The position numbers and the translations under genes were made by a program. This document shows, in pieces, positions 9,615 to 22,885 of a DNA stretch of 64,000 nucleotides (its first letter is position 1; every line of letters starts with the position of its first letter). The notes beneath the pieces are model-generated. The model saw only the letters and a list, made by a program, of their open reading frames with translations. It made no database searches and was not told the DNA's origin. Source of the DNA: Heterostelium album PN500 (lineage: Eukaryota; Evosea; Eumycetozoa; Acytosteliales; Acytosteliaceae); NCBI RefSeq assembly GCF_000004825.1, contig NW_008805078.1, forward strand, positions 1,206,069 through 1,270,068. The letters run 5' to 3'.

Positions 9615-10550
9615 ATGAATAGATTATTTGTTTCAAATTTATTAAAGATTAATAAATCTATAACTTCTTTTAATTATAAACCAATAGTTAGAACATCATT
9701 GTTTATATCATCACCCTTAAAGAATAAAACGACAATTTTCAATGTTTGTAATAATAATAATACTACTATAGTTAAAAATTATTGTAGTAGTAGTGACAGT
9801 AATAATGATAATGTTATAAAATCAAAGAATAAATACTCATTCGACGAATTATTGGATGGTGGTAGATGTGGTGTGGAAGATCCACGTATCATGGATGCCT
9901 TCTATAAGATCATGGAATTGGAGTTCCACGAGGATTTCGACGAGGCGATTTCAATAGGTGAACGAATGGTAGACAGATTTCCAAATTCATTCGATGCACA
10001 CGTTACACTGGCACGGCTATTGTTGGATCACAAGAACGACGCTGCCTCTGCTTATGACCTGGCGAAGCATGCATTCGACCAAGGATTAGAGCCGTTTCAT
10101 CACGCTTGTTGGACCGATGCTCTGGAGCTGATGGGTCGCTCGTTGCAAACAATGAATCGCCGACATGAAGCGATTGTTGTCTACCAAGAGTTGCTCGATT
10201 ACTGTGAGCGTGAGTACGAAACGTCTGGTATCGGTCAATTGCCACTGCTGGTGCGTCGTGACATCTACAAAACGATGGCATTGGATTGGGAGAAGAATCG
10301 AGATAGTCTTCTATCGAGTCAGAGAGTACTCAAGAGCATCGAGTCGAGTGACGCAAGACAATGGGAACCAATGGATGCAATGTTTCTCGGTGTCTGTGAA
10401 TTCCACTTGGGAAACAAAGAGGAATCACTTAAATATCTGAATAAAGGGCTCGACAACTATATAAAAGATGACTACGATTCGCAAACCGATCAAGAATTAG
10501 CAATATATAATACCGCACAAAAGTTAAGAGATGAACTTCAGTCAAAATGA
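9615..10550 (+). CDS. TPR-like protein, probable mitochondrial
   Basis: A 311-residue protein. I use the ATG at 9615, because the open frame upstream (from 9522) encodes a poly-Lys stretch from an A tract and lacks coding character. The first 40 residues are rich in Arg, Lys, Ser and hydrophobics with no acid, which fits a mitochondrial presequence. From about residue 85 onward there are helical tetratricopeptide-like pairs (MELEFHEDFDEAISIGERM, FDAHVTLARLLLDHKND, NRRHEAIVVYQELLDYCE, FLGVCEFHLGNKEESLKYLN). I do not recognise the specific orthologue. It could be an assembly or translation factor scaffold, by fold only. Confidence 0.8.
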   Translation: MNRLFVSNLLKINKSITSFNYKPIVRTSLFISSPLKNKTTIFNVCNNNNTTIVKNYCSSSDSNNDNVIKSKNKYSFDELLDGGRCGVEDPRIMDAFYKIMELEFHEDFDEAISIGERMVDRFPNSFDAHVTLARLLLDHKNDAASAYDLAKHAFDQGLEPFHHACWTDALELMGRSLQTMNRRHEAIVVYQELLDYCEREYETSGIGQLPLLVRRDIYKTMALDWEKNRDSLLSSQRVLKSIESSDARQWEPMDAMFLGVCEFHLGNKEESLKYLNKGLDNYIKDDYDSQTDQELAIYNTAQKLRDELQSK

Positions 10551-11736
10551 TTAAAATAAATCGATTATTATGTTTTTTTTTATAATCATGTAGAATAAAT
10601 CAAATAAAACAACGTGGATCTTGATCAACATCAATATTCGCCCAATAAGTTCCCTCTTCGAGCAACGACGTTGTGTTTATCAAAAATCAAAATAAAAAAA
10701 ATGAAAAATTACTTTTAGTTTAGAAAAATCCACAGAAACATCACAAAATTATGTAATAATTTGAAAATTGATAAACGATTTTTAAAATTATCAGAACTCG
10801 CGATAATTGTCTTGGATGGGTTGCAACTGATTAATCTTGTTATTTAATTTAGAATTATAACTGATAACAATAATAATAATGTTCTAACTTAGATAAAAAG
10901 AATAGAATATATGATTGACAGAATTATAGAACAAGAATTCCAAAATAAATATATTAAATTAATATATATATTTATATATGAATAAGAAAGTCAAAACAAT
11001 CTTTATACATACCCCTACAACAACATAGATCCCTGACACAAATATAAATATTTACATATTATGTATGTATATGTCGTTTATTTGAAACCACACACACACA
11101 CACACAAACACACAAAAATATATACCAAAAACCCCAACAATATTACAACAACACAGTATTCTTATAATATTTACAGAGTACTATGTTGCAATAAGATTGG
11201 CGCTATTTATTAGTTTGCCAATATTACTATAAATATTACATTATTAAATACATACACCATTAAAAACAAACAATAAAAGCAAACATTATAAAAAAAAGAA
11301 ATAAATAACAATAATAAGTTGTAGAGGACGAGGTTTTTTCATATTCATTATTTAATGTAGTGAATAAAAGTCAAGTGAACTCAAAGTAATATCAATACCA
11401 TTTTTATTATTTACATTGTAATTTTATTATTATTTTTTGTTGTTGTTGGTGTCATAACAACAACAACAGCAATGGATAGTTTTTGAATGTGTCATCATTC
11501 TCCTATTCATAAACAAACACACTCTTTTCTTCACTCTAAATAATAATAATAATATAATAATAAGATATTAATATATCTATAATCTTGTATTAACAAAATT
11601 GCTTTTTATTATTAATTTATAGATAGTTAGTTCTTTCTTCAATTTGTAATAACAGTTTATATATATTTAGATTTGATTGACTATTTTTTTAACAGCAATC
11701 ACAGACAAGTGAATTTAATAATCAATCAAAATCAAA
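10551..11736. other. Gene-free 1.2 kb spacer
   Basis: AT-rich, with a CA microsatellite at about 11089-11106 and no usable long frame. At 10600-10690 the minus strand has a short less AT-rich open stretch (reads EEGTYWANIDVDQDPRCFI then stop) that may be a scrap of a gene. The last 200 bp before 11737 probably form the promoter and leader of the oxidoreductase gene. Confidence 0.55.
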
Positions 11737-12999
11737 ATGAAGATTATATATGCAACTATATTCTTCTTTTATCACTATGCACTCTATTTTGCATTCTCTT
11801 TTTTACACATCTTTAATTTCGCATGGAAACTTTTGTTATCCATAAAATCAACTGTAACAAATAGAGTAAGTCATCAGCAACACTGTTTAAACAACGCTTC
11901 AAAAAAAAAAACTAATATCTAATATATATAAAAAAAGGTACCAGTTGAAGATAGAAAGAGAGTAGTTATTGTTGGTGGTGGATTCTCAGGTAGTATGGTT
12001 GCCCAAAAGCTAGAGAATGACTTCCAAGTGACTCTTGTCGATACTAAAGATTACTTTGAGTTCACTCCTAGCATTTTAAGAACTATTGTAGAACCGACTC
12101 ACATTAGAAGTATTCAAGTGCTACACTCTCACTACCTGAAGCATACAAACGTTGTTCAGAAGGAGGTGATTGGTGTACACCCAAGAGAAGTCGTAACCGA
12201 CGACCGTACCATTCCCTTTGATTATTTGGTGATCAACTCTGGCAGTAGCTACAACTCGCCGTTCAAGGAGTCATCGGTGGTGGCATCGGCGCGTGCCAAC
12301 ACACTGCGTGAGAACTACTATCACATTAGAAAACTCAAAAAGATATTGATCATCGGTGGTGGTATCGTCGGAGTGGAGCTTGCCGCCGAGATTGTCAGCC
12401 ACTTTAAGGGCAAGGAGGTCACTCTGATCCATTCACAATCAAAGTTGATGAATCGTTTCCCAAAGAAGGCTATTAAGTACTCCGAACAGTATCTAGTCGA
12501 TCATGGTGTGCGAATTGTACACAACGAGCGTGTCATTGCTCACAAGGGCAATATCTTTATCACCGATCAAGGCAGTGAGATCATTGCCGACCAGGCATTC
12601 TTGTGTACCGGTATCGTACCGAATTCCGACATGATGAAAGCCAGCTTCCCCGATGTAATCTCAGAGTTTGGTTACATAAAGAGCAATGAATATCTTCAGA
12701 TGGCTGGAACCACCTTCTATCGTAATATATATGTTTCCGGTGATGTTCTCAATGTACGTGAAGAAAAGTTGGCACAGACAGCCGAGAATACAGCGGATAT
12801 AGTCGTCAACAATATTTATGCAATGGAAGCACGAAAAGAATCATCCATGAAACAGTATAAATCGTTCTCAAAGCCAATCCTGATTAGTTTAGGAAAATAT
12901 TGTGCCATCTTTGTTTACAAAGATTGGGTTTTCACCGGTTTCATACCTGCTCTTTTGAAAGAGGCAGTCGAATGGAAAACAATGATTAGATATTGGTAA
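11737..12999 (+). CDS. AIFM2/FSP1-like FAD-dependent NAD(P)H oxidoreductase
   Basis: Two exons (11737-11865 and 11938-12999) join in phase 0 to give 396 residues. Exon 1 codes for a hydrophobic N-terminal segment (about residues 5-35) that could anchor the protein in a membrane. Exon 2 starts with an FAD-binding dinucleotide fold (RVVIVGGGFSGSMVAQKL, about residues 50-70), then the NAD(P)H-binding fold (KILIIGGGIVGVELAAEI), a flavoprotein ATG-like motif (AFLCTGIVPN) and the second FAD motif (YVSGDV). The layout matches the pyridine nucleotide-disulphide oxidoreductases of the AIFM2/FSP1 and NDH-2 type. AIFM2/FSP1 reduces quinones at membranes. The substrate here is inferred. Dictyostelids have several AIF-like paralogues, so I give no symbol. 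Confidence 0.88.
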
Positions 13000-13172
13000 C
13001 CATTTTTTTTTCTTAAAAAACTTGTTAAAAATAATAAAAATTATCTTTTTTATTATTATTTGTATAAATATTCTTTTTTCACATTAATTATTTATATTAC
13101 AAATCTGTTGGATTATCATTATTAGTTGGTTTTAAAATTACAATGTTTATTGTTTTTTTTTTTTTAACTTTT

Positions 13173-16100
13173 TTAACTGATAGTTCTTAATTTAATGGAT
13201 CTAATTGAAATGTTGTTCTTTTTGATGATCCAAAGCGAAAGGCATATAATGGCAGCGGCTCCTACTACGCTACAAACAACTATTACCGGTATTTTCCATG
13301 TTTGTTTTTCAGAGCAGTGAGAATCTGTTGTCGAGACGAGTGAACCAAAGTTTGGATCGATAATGGTATTCTTTTCAAAGTGTGGAACATTAATCGATAC
13401 CAAGAGGTTGAACTTCTCGCTATTCAATTCTTTGTAGATTGGATCGGTAGGATCGATAACAGATACCAAACTGTTGACAATATTGGAGTCTACATAAAGA
13501 CGATCGGCAAATCTTGCAGTCAGAGAGGTATCACCTGCATTCATTTGGAGATAGGAAAGTGATTGACCGTTACCTCCATTGTCTTCAGCGGTTGTCTGGT
13601 GAGTCTGGCATCCACTGGTTGTCTCTGAGTCTGTCATTGAATTATAGATAACCTGTAGAGTGTTGAGACGTGAGGCAAATGTCCAGTTGGATACTGTAAT
13701 AACATATTTAATACTGTTGGCTAGAATGTCGATGGTTTCACCGGCAAACACTACACTTGTACTCTCATTGTAAATGGTCATCTGGATACTGAGAATGACC
13801 GATTCATTATGGAAGCTACCAACGATATTCATTGTTTGGTCTACTTGATTTCTATTGGTCCAAACAATGTTCTTGAGAGCGAGAGTTTTCACTGGCGCTA
13901 GAGTTTCATCCAACTCACGAAGGAATACCAATTGCACCGAGAAATTATATCCGTTTCCAATGATGGTTGTACCACCGTTAGGATCGAGAACCGGTCGATT
14001 AACACCGATCTCACCAGTATTATTGCACACCGGTTGGATATATGGTTGATTACATGAACACAAACCAGTTTCTCTATTACAAGTACCATGACCATCACAT
14101 ACACCATTCACAGTGGCTGGACATTCCTTTTGAGTTTTGTAATAGAAAACACCACTTGTTGTCGATAGTGTATCGGATGTCACTGTTACATTGATACCGG
14201 CATTTGTTGGTGCGGTAACATTTGCGGAGAAGTAACAATTGATTGCAGTACTATTGATAAACTTCAAATGGTCACATGGAATGTTTCCAATGGAGGCAGA
14301 TAATCCTTTCTCTGCAAAATCACTACCAACAATTGTAGTATTTCCACCGGTTCCAAATATTAAAGGTGGTGCTGTGTATAAGATAGTTGGGCTTAAATAA
14401 CTATGATAATTTTCTATCCAAATGACTCCCCATGTTATTTTTAATGCATAAGAACCTGATCCTGGTGGCTTTTTTAATTGAATAAAATATTAATAATCAA
14501 ATAGCTATTATTATTATGGTTATTACTTTACTTACCAATAAACAAGTAATTTGATAAGGATATTTAGATGAAATCTGGGTACATGACAACTTTGTATATA
14601 CATTTCCAACACCCATTTCAATAGATGTATCCAAACTACTACCTGTAAAGTTAAGTGGATTAAGGTAATTTCCAGTTATTGTGAAACTACCACCTAAAAC
14701 AGATGGATGAGTTGGTTGAATGCTTTCAATGTTTGGAATGAGATTGATGCTAAATGCAGTAGAATTTACTCCTCCAGATTCAACAGCGACGAAATCATTG
14801 ACTGCATTTACTGGTAATTCGAAAACCAATATGGTAGTGGTACCAGATGTTGGTTTTATGGCTTGACCATTAAAGTAAATAGTATTGGACTGAGTAATAT
14901 TATCAAAGTTTCCACCAGTCAAGGTCATCGATGAAACACTTTGTCTTGCCGATGAAATAAAAGGTTGGAATACCACTAAAACAAAGTTATTCGATTGAGA
15001 TCTATCACCGACGGTAAGATAGATAGTGTGATTTCCTGTTGCAAGTGGAGGGATGGTTGCAACGATTTGTCTATGATTTACAGTAATCGAGAATTGGGTG
15101 ATGGGTACTGAATCAACATATATTTTAATAATTGAGGAATTGGTGTAAAAGTTGGAACCATCGATTGTAATTTTACCACCCAAAGGAGAAACAGGAGTAA
15201 CACTGGAAATTGTGGGATTATCATAGTAGAAAGAAATGGGTGTCTCTATTCTCTGGCCATCAATAAGAAAATAGGTGATAAAAGTACCACCATAGTAAGG
15301 TGGAACTGTGAGAGAGATCGTAGTTGTATCCAAAAATATTGGACGAGTAATTGTCAAGTTACTCGATGGATAACTGGCTGGGAAATTGGATGTAACGCAA
15401 TCGTAGGTACTGAAATAGTGTCCACATCCATTGGCGGTGAGCTTAAAACTAGCAATACCTCCTTCAGTACTGAAGGCGTTTGTGGTTGATACGGAGTCAA
15501 ACGTTGGTAGTGCACCTCCATATTGCATAATTGAAGCATATCCAGTGGTCTCTGGCTGTGGTACTATGCTGAGAGTGGGCGACTCTACGTTCATGATAAA
15601 TGGTGGAGTTCCAGCATAGGTAGAAATTCCACCGTATATTGTAATTGGATTGGTAGTACCGTATGCATAAATCCTGCCTCCTGAAAATGTGGCACCAATC
15701 CACAGATTCCAACCAACACTTCCTGCAAGATTCAAAGGAACAGTTTTAAAGAATCTTCCCATTATATCACCGTCGTTTGGTGGATAGTATGGTGCGGCTG
15801 GATTTTTGGCTGCCGTTGATCTTGCGGTATAGACATTAAGGTAATTTTGATAGGTAACTGCTGAAAGTGTAGCACTTATGAATCCTTTTTTTGTAACATC
15901 ATCTATTGAAATGCATAAAATAAAAAGTTATTAGTTATAAATGAAATGTTAAAAGTAAAACATAAACTTACAATATCCAATTGTTTTGTATGTAACAAAA
16001 GCACCATTTAAGCTAATACCAAGTGGTAAGAGTCGATTGCTCACAGTAATATCATCCCCCAATGAACAAGTGATAACGTTTTGTGAAACTAAAATAACAT

Positions 16101-17051
16101 TGGAACAGGTCTTTCCATTTGCATAGGTAACTTGAATGTCTTGGCCTCTAGATCCAAAATTCTGTCCTACCAGAGTGATCAATTGATTAGCAGAATAAGA
16201 TGGATAGACAACATCGACCAATGGGAATCGGTAGTTAAAGGTATAGGTTGAACCATTAACGTTTCCAAGATTGAATGTATAGACACCAGGTGTAGCTGAA
16301 GTGAATTTATAGGTGGCGTTGGAATTACTGAAATCGGAAAGTGTGGCAGTGAATTCTTGGTTGAGGTAATTCAACAGGTTGATTGAGCCTGGTGGAGTAC
16401 CGACATATTTCGATAAAACGAATAGATTGGAATTGAGTGGATTGGTTCCTGGTTGCAAGAGGTATGGTTCTTCCATCCCACCATACTCACAGATATAGGT
16501 TTTGGTGAGTGCACAGGAATCGAGATCCCATAGAATTTTACCTGAAGCGTCAGATCCAATAGTATTAATACAATTATCGTTAAGATTGAGATTAGGTTCA
16601 TTTCCTCTCCATGGTGTATAGGAATAGGATCTATCGTTGATGAAATCATAGATTACGGTACCAGCTTCAGGACCAGAATCAAAAGCAAACGTTCCGTTCA
16701 CTCCATATCCTGAAATCCACGGACGATCTGTATTAGGAAATAGATTTTTTGATGTAAAAAACTCCCTATATATTAAATATAAGTGATTAGCGGTATGTAA
16801 ATTTAATTTCTAGCTAAATGCTTAACATACCATTCTTGTTTACTTGAAAAGGTTGCCAAATAACCTTTTCTACCTTCAAATGTTCTACTTGAGCATGCTT
16901 GGATGGAAACCGATTTGGCAACCGCCGTGGCAATATATTCATAGAAATGTCCAGTTCCAGGGTTGAAAATCACCACACCACCCACAAAACTGGTCTGTGG
17001 TAAAACAACGATCAAACCTATCAACAAAAACAAACTATAAAACCAATTCAT
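13173..17051 (-). CDS. Membrane protein: C-type lectin domain, IPT/TIG repeats, EGF, one TM helix
   Basis: Four exons (17051-16831, 16765-15972, 15902-14536, 14468-13173) join with matching phases to give about 1225 residues. A signal peptide (FYSLFLLIGLIVVL) leads into a C-type-lectin-like fold (about residues 25-165). This fold has the sugar-site motif EPN in WRGNEPNLNLNDNC and the end motif WDLDSC...YICEYGG. Several IPT/TIG beta-sandwich units follow (phrases such as PLGGKITIDGSNFYTNSS and PSVLGGSFTITGNYLNP). An EGF-like Cys module (GVCDGHGTCNRETGLCSC) sits near residue 915, a second beta region follows, and a TM helix (IPVIVVCSVVGAAAIICLSL) lies near 1190-1210 with a short basic tail. The architecture suggests a surface receptor or adhesion protein of the dictyostelid IPT/TIG group. 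The lectin head implies carbohydrate binding. Confidence 0.88.
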
Positions 17052-18024
17052 TTTTAAAAAAACATAATAATATTAAATAATACTGAGTGAAACGATCGAT
17101 CTTTAGGATCCTAAAGAATAAATAAATAAATAAATAAATATTATAATACAATGGTAATTAATAATCTTTTTAGATAATAATAATAAGATAATATATAAAT
17201 AATGTAGATTTATTTAAAAATTGGGAAGTTTGTTATTTTGTGTGAATTGTGTTTTTGGTACTCAATGCATATAAAAGTGATTCTCTTAATCTATTATATT
17301 GGGCATACCAAAATCGATAAAAATGGCTTTTTTAACAATTAAATCAATAAATTTAAATTTCACAAAATAAAATTGAAAAAAAATCCATAGACCAATAGTG
17401 ATCAGTGCCCCAATCAACTCCAATGCGACATCTTTTGCAACGATTTTTTTGTTTTTATTAAAATCTAAGAAAAATGTGTTTTTTACTTTTTGATAGATTT
17501 TTAAATCAAACCGGAGCTCGGAATCCTACAAAAAAAAAATATAAAAAATCTAAATAATTTTTTTGAAAAATATTATCATGAAATTTATTCAAAAATTAAA
17601 AAAAATCAATAATCCAAAAAAAAGAATATTTTTATATTAACATAATTACTTAAATTCAAGAATATTAAGTATTATTTGTTTCTTACTTTTAAATACAAAT
17701 ATTAAATTGAATTTAATAATCTATTTCTTTGTTGTGTGTCATCTTCAGATCCACTAGGAAATCGATCTTGTCCAAAATTAAATTATTTTTATTTTTATTT
17801 TTTATTTTTACACGACGACTAAATGATAAATTTTTTAGAGAATGACAACTTCAATGTTCTAGAACATAAATAAACACAATTACAACTTTCGTTTGGGTAG
17901 ACAACTGCTATTTAATTTATAATAAAATAAAAACAAAAATTGTTTATTATTACGTTTGTTTGTGTTGAATCATCAAATTGAATTATTTTAGATTAGGAAC
18001 AGAAATAGTGATAGTAATATAAAG
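17052..18024. other. Divergent promoter region, 970 bp
   Basis: Very AT-rich spacer between the minus-strand lectin/IPT gene and the plus-strand thioredoxin gene, with an AATA tract at about 17117-17141. It should hold both promoters. I found no gene or repeat of note. Confidence 0.6.
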
Positions 18025-18560
18025 ATGAAGACATCACAAGGTAATATTACTATACCAGATACAAAAACAACAACAACTGTCGATCATGAATGTTGTATGA
18101 TTGGAGGAGGAACAAGTAACTATAGTTCAGAGCCTATCACAGATTTACATAAGGATGCAAATTGTATCGAGGATTTAGATAGATTGCTTCAATCCAGCGA
18201 CAAAGTAATCCTATTTATCTCTGCTAAATGGTGTTCTCCTTGTCGTATTCTTTCACCAATCTTTGGTGCACTCTCTGAAGATACGAGTTATAAAGATATT
18301 TTATTCATAAAAACCGATGCAGATCTCAATCCTGTATGTAAAGTTAATATAATCATTTAGATTTAGTCGGTTTTCTTACTAACTAGCTAATATCTTTTAA
18401 TTTTAAACAGGATCATCCAATCGTTAAAGAAACACCAGGTGTACCTTCATTCATAACTTACTACAAACAAGTGGAGTTAGATAGATTCAGTGGTAGAGAT
18501 CATCTTGAATTGAAAAGAGTTTTAGATAGATTATCAACAAAGACACAATTTATATTTTAA
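18025..18560 (+). CDS. Thioredoxin with N-terminal extension
   Basis: Two exons (18025-18333 and 18411-18560) join in phase 0 to give 152 residues. The thioredoxin fold starts near residue 45. The active site is FISAKWCSPCRIL, so the usual WCGPC is WCSPC here. The cis-Pro loop is GVPSFITYY in exon 2. The first 40 residues (Thr-rich, with an HECCM motif) are extra compared with the usual 105-residue thioredoxin and show no clear targeting signal. WCSPC-type thioredoxins are active in other eukaryotes, so redox function is likely. The 77-nt intron has GTATGT and CAG ends. Confidence 0.9.
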
Positions 18561-18691
18561 TAAGTCAATTAATAATATATAATATAGTAATATAATAATA
18601 GTAATATCTTTTTTTATAGTAATTATTATTCTAAATCAATTCTTATAATATAATAATAAGAATTAGAATAATAATGAAATTATTATTTTAT

Positions 18692-21600
18692 TTATTGTTT
18701 AGAGTTCAATTGTTGTTGTGAATACTCCCAAATAACTATGGATGCACTAACATGTACATTTAGAGATCTTGTTACTCCAAATTGTGGAATTTCAATACAC
18801 TAAATAATAATAATAATAAATAAATAAATAATAAACAATTGTAAATAAAATTTGTAAATAGTTTTGAATAAGTTAGTTAGATATTTTCATTTTTTTTTAA
18901 TTGTATTAAATAAACACTTACATAATCAACTAATTCCAAGTATTCAGCTGGTATACCATTTTGTTCTTGACCTAAAAGTAATAGACATTTCTGTGGGAAT
19001 TGGAAGGTTGCTAGATTCTTACTCTGGCTGGTCTGTTCGACACCGAGAATAGAGTAACCTTTGGCTTTCTTTGCTTTCAGGTAGCTTGTCAGGTTCTGAC
19101 GATTGACCTCGGTGATTGGTACCCATTTGTCAGCGGCAACACTCACACGTTGGAACTGAGGATCATTCAACAACTTGATATTTGGAATAGCAACTTCTTC
19201 GGCATTGAAGATCTCACTAGTTCTAATAAGACCAGCAACGTTCGGTGTATTCTCTATGAATGTACCAACAATAATCATTTGTTGTCTTGGTGGACGTATA
19301 TTATTATTGTTATTAGTTGAATTACTACTACTATTGTTGTTGTTGTTGTTATCTACTAATTCTTCTAATGATGCCATTGATTGTTCCCATGGAATGATTC
19401 TCTTTTGGAAATCCTCAATTTCAATATCGTCACTCTTTGAAACAATATCTGCACCATCTTGTTGTGTTGTATTAGAAGTTGTTGTTGTTGTTGATGATTG
19501 TTGTTGATGTAATCTAGATTGAAATTGTGATTGGAAATCTTTAATGAGTCGTTTGGCAACGTCTAATAATGACATTGGTATAACTGATTCGTCGAGTGCC
19601 AAACCTTGAGATCCGTCGTCTTCATCCTCTTTGTTTTCAGTGGATGAACCCGATGCACCAGTATCCTCTTCATTGTCATCCTGAGCAATAACACTGGTAA
19701 CATCGTTTGCTGTGAATATATTCGAGGGTAATGACTGTTTGATTGGATCATCGTTTTGAATAAACAACGATTGTTTCTCTCTCAAACGTTTCTGTAGATT
19801 ATTATTATCCAAATAATGATACATAGATTGTAATATTTCATTTTGATTCAATTGTTCCAAGATTTTATATTCTAATTGTATTAATAGTATTGTTATTTAG
19901 TTAATTTAGTTGACATTTTGTTTGGTAATCAAAGTTATTCTATAGTAACTTACTTCTTGAAATGATTGTATGAATTGCTAGTTGTGTACAAGTACGTACT
20001 GCATGATGGAAATCAGTTGACCATGGAATGATAGATTTGAATAGTAGTGCTATCATTTCGGCGTTTGGATGTTCTTGGTTGAGTAGATGGTAGAGGTAGG
20101 AGGTGGAGATGATAATGATAGATGCTGCTATTTGATAGTCATAGTTGGAGTGGTTGAGTTTGGTAACTAGCAGTTGTGTTACGGTGGTAGGTGAGCCTGT
20201 TCTAATGAGAATGTTGACAATGAAGAGCTGAATGAGATATCTGACGTTGGGATGATTCTTGACTTCGAGGATACGCCACATCATCTCGGTGACAACACCG
20301 ATATGTGCGATCGAGATCGGGTCGCTAGAGTAAACCCTATCGACATGAGTCAAAGAACAGAGAGTACGCCACAATCTACACTTTTGTTTGTTGGTCTTGC
20401 TTTGTTGTGAGTACTCACGTTGTGACAATTCACCTTGAATGTTCAACTCGAGCAACGACAACATCAATCTCTGAACGAATCTGACGGCACTATCGTTCTG
20501 TTGGGATGTTTGATTCAACTGACTAACGAACCATCTTACAATATAACCATGGTTACTTGCCATTTTGTAGCTATGTTGTTGTTGTTGATCATTGGTGTCA
20601 GTAGTAGTAGTCGGTAATGATTCAACTACCATCAATTGTTGGTCTGTATCTTCAGTTGTTAATAAACAAAGATTGATAATATCATCCAAGAATGTATCAA
20701 GTGTTTCCAAATGAGTTGACCAAATCGCACAGCAATGACTGAGAAGTGCACAACTGATTCTGGCGGATTCACCCCATTCGGTGAGTGTCTTTCCAAGGAA
20801 CTCTTTGACAAGTGGAATGGTCGTTGGACAATGGAAATAGAGTGGATGGAATAGCAAGTTGATAAACGATGAAACGACAACTATAGACTTTCTGGAGCAA
20901 TCTGAAAATGCTCTATATGCCAATTGGAATAGTCTAGTCATTTCTTCGTCGTTTGTCAGAACAGGAAGTTCTAGACGTTCAAAGTCACCGGCTTGTTCCG
21001 GTGTTACAACTATATTGCCACGTACAACAGTCAGTAGCAATGTATCGTAGATCGATGCCAACGAGTTTGGAGTAGCATTATCAAGTGTATCCAATGCATA
21101 TTCAAAGACCAACTGACATATGGTTTCAATCTCTTCGATCTCCTCTTTGTCGGAAGCGTCGTCACAGTCGACCGACACCTGCAGCAACTCTAAAATACAA
21201 AGCCAACGATATTCCAATAGTTTCGGAAGAGTCAGAGTTGAACCTGCACCTCTCTCCACTCTAAGTTGAAGTAGTTGCAATAGGAAACTTCTAGATATCT
21301 CCTTGTTACTCTCTGGTGCATGACAACGTTGCCAAATTAAAAGCATCAAACTGATTTGACGAATATCGAATGATCTCTTTGATTGAGCATTGCCAGTGGT
21401 GTTGTTAGCATCTTGTAATATATCCTTACAAGATTGTGCGAGTTCACTGAATGAGCTACGTTGTCTTGCAATGAAATCAACCAACATCTCCATCTTTTTG
21501 AATTGATACTGTAGTTGATTGTCACCATCATTCGATTCAATCGCTATCTTTTGTAATTCCTCTGGTTGTTGTGAAATATAGTTGGTGAATATATTATTGA

Positions 21601-22848
21601 TTGTCTTTATATTATCAACAGAGAATATTTCACCGAGTTGGAAGAATGTTGGATTCTCTTTAACAATCGAACCAACAAGTAATAGCGAATCCAATGTAAT
21701 GCTACTGAGAATCATTGATTTAAAACTAGCTAGTTGTTCCGATTGCTTAGGAATGAATCTTAGTAATCTTGCTAAACTGGCATAGTCATCGATGGAAGTA
21801 GATTCCACTTGGTTCAAGTGTTCCACTAGATATTGGCCAATCCACTCAGGGTCATACTTATTTAGAACTGTTGAGAGTTCAATATTCCATTCGTCAACCA
21901 TTGACTTTGGTAAGAGCGAGAGTATCTTTACACAATGTTGCTTGAATATCGGTGATTGATTGGTAGGATGTTCCATTTCCACTAGTAACATTAGCACTCT
22001 CTGGTAGAGATAAATATTGGATGGTGCATTGTGAATTGGATGTGTCTCTAGCAGCCATCTTAACTTCTCCATTGTTGGATCGGCAATAACAAATGTCATT
22101 GCTTTGGATTTAACAAGAGAAATCAATACTTCCAACATCATAATTACTCCATTGGTGTCATTCATCGATGATACAACCAAACCAAGTATATTATCAATGA
22201 ATAGACTACCGTTGTTGCTATTGAGCTTCATTGTCTTCTCCAAGAAGGTTGTTAGCAAATCGAAAAGTTCTCGCTTTCTTAATGCTGAAGGTGTAAGTTG
22301 TTGTGTACTATCGATAACGTGTTGTTGAACGACAAAGTCGGGTGTATCGATGGATCTGAGCAGTGGAGACAACAAGGTGGATAGTTGCATCGAGCTGGAT
22401 GCGGAGGAGATGGACTCTGCCAAGTCTAAAGAATAGCCAGTCAGGAGATCTACAATGACACGACGTCTAATGTTTGGATTGATATGGGTGAAACCACGGT
22501 GCAACAATACAAGAATCCAGAAACTACTTTGACGATAGTCAGATACGCTGGCGAAAGAAGTGCTGGCACTGATCAATCTTGGGAGTTGCGACCACACAGG
22601 TCTGAAAAGATGTGACTTTGTCTCGTTGAACGCTTCGTAAATCGAGAAATAGAGTGTCCATTGTTTTGGATTGAACGGTAGTAGCTGTTGCCAACAGCTA
22701 GCTGGCAATGAAATGAATGTCTTTAACAGATGAAGTGATTGTTTTCTCGGTACATTATCAGTATCTATTAAACTAATGAATAGAACATCAAAGAATTCTG
22801 ATTTAGAAAGAATATTAAATGTATCTATTGGTTGTTGTTGTAATTTAG

Positions 22849-22885
<37 letters not shown>

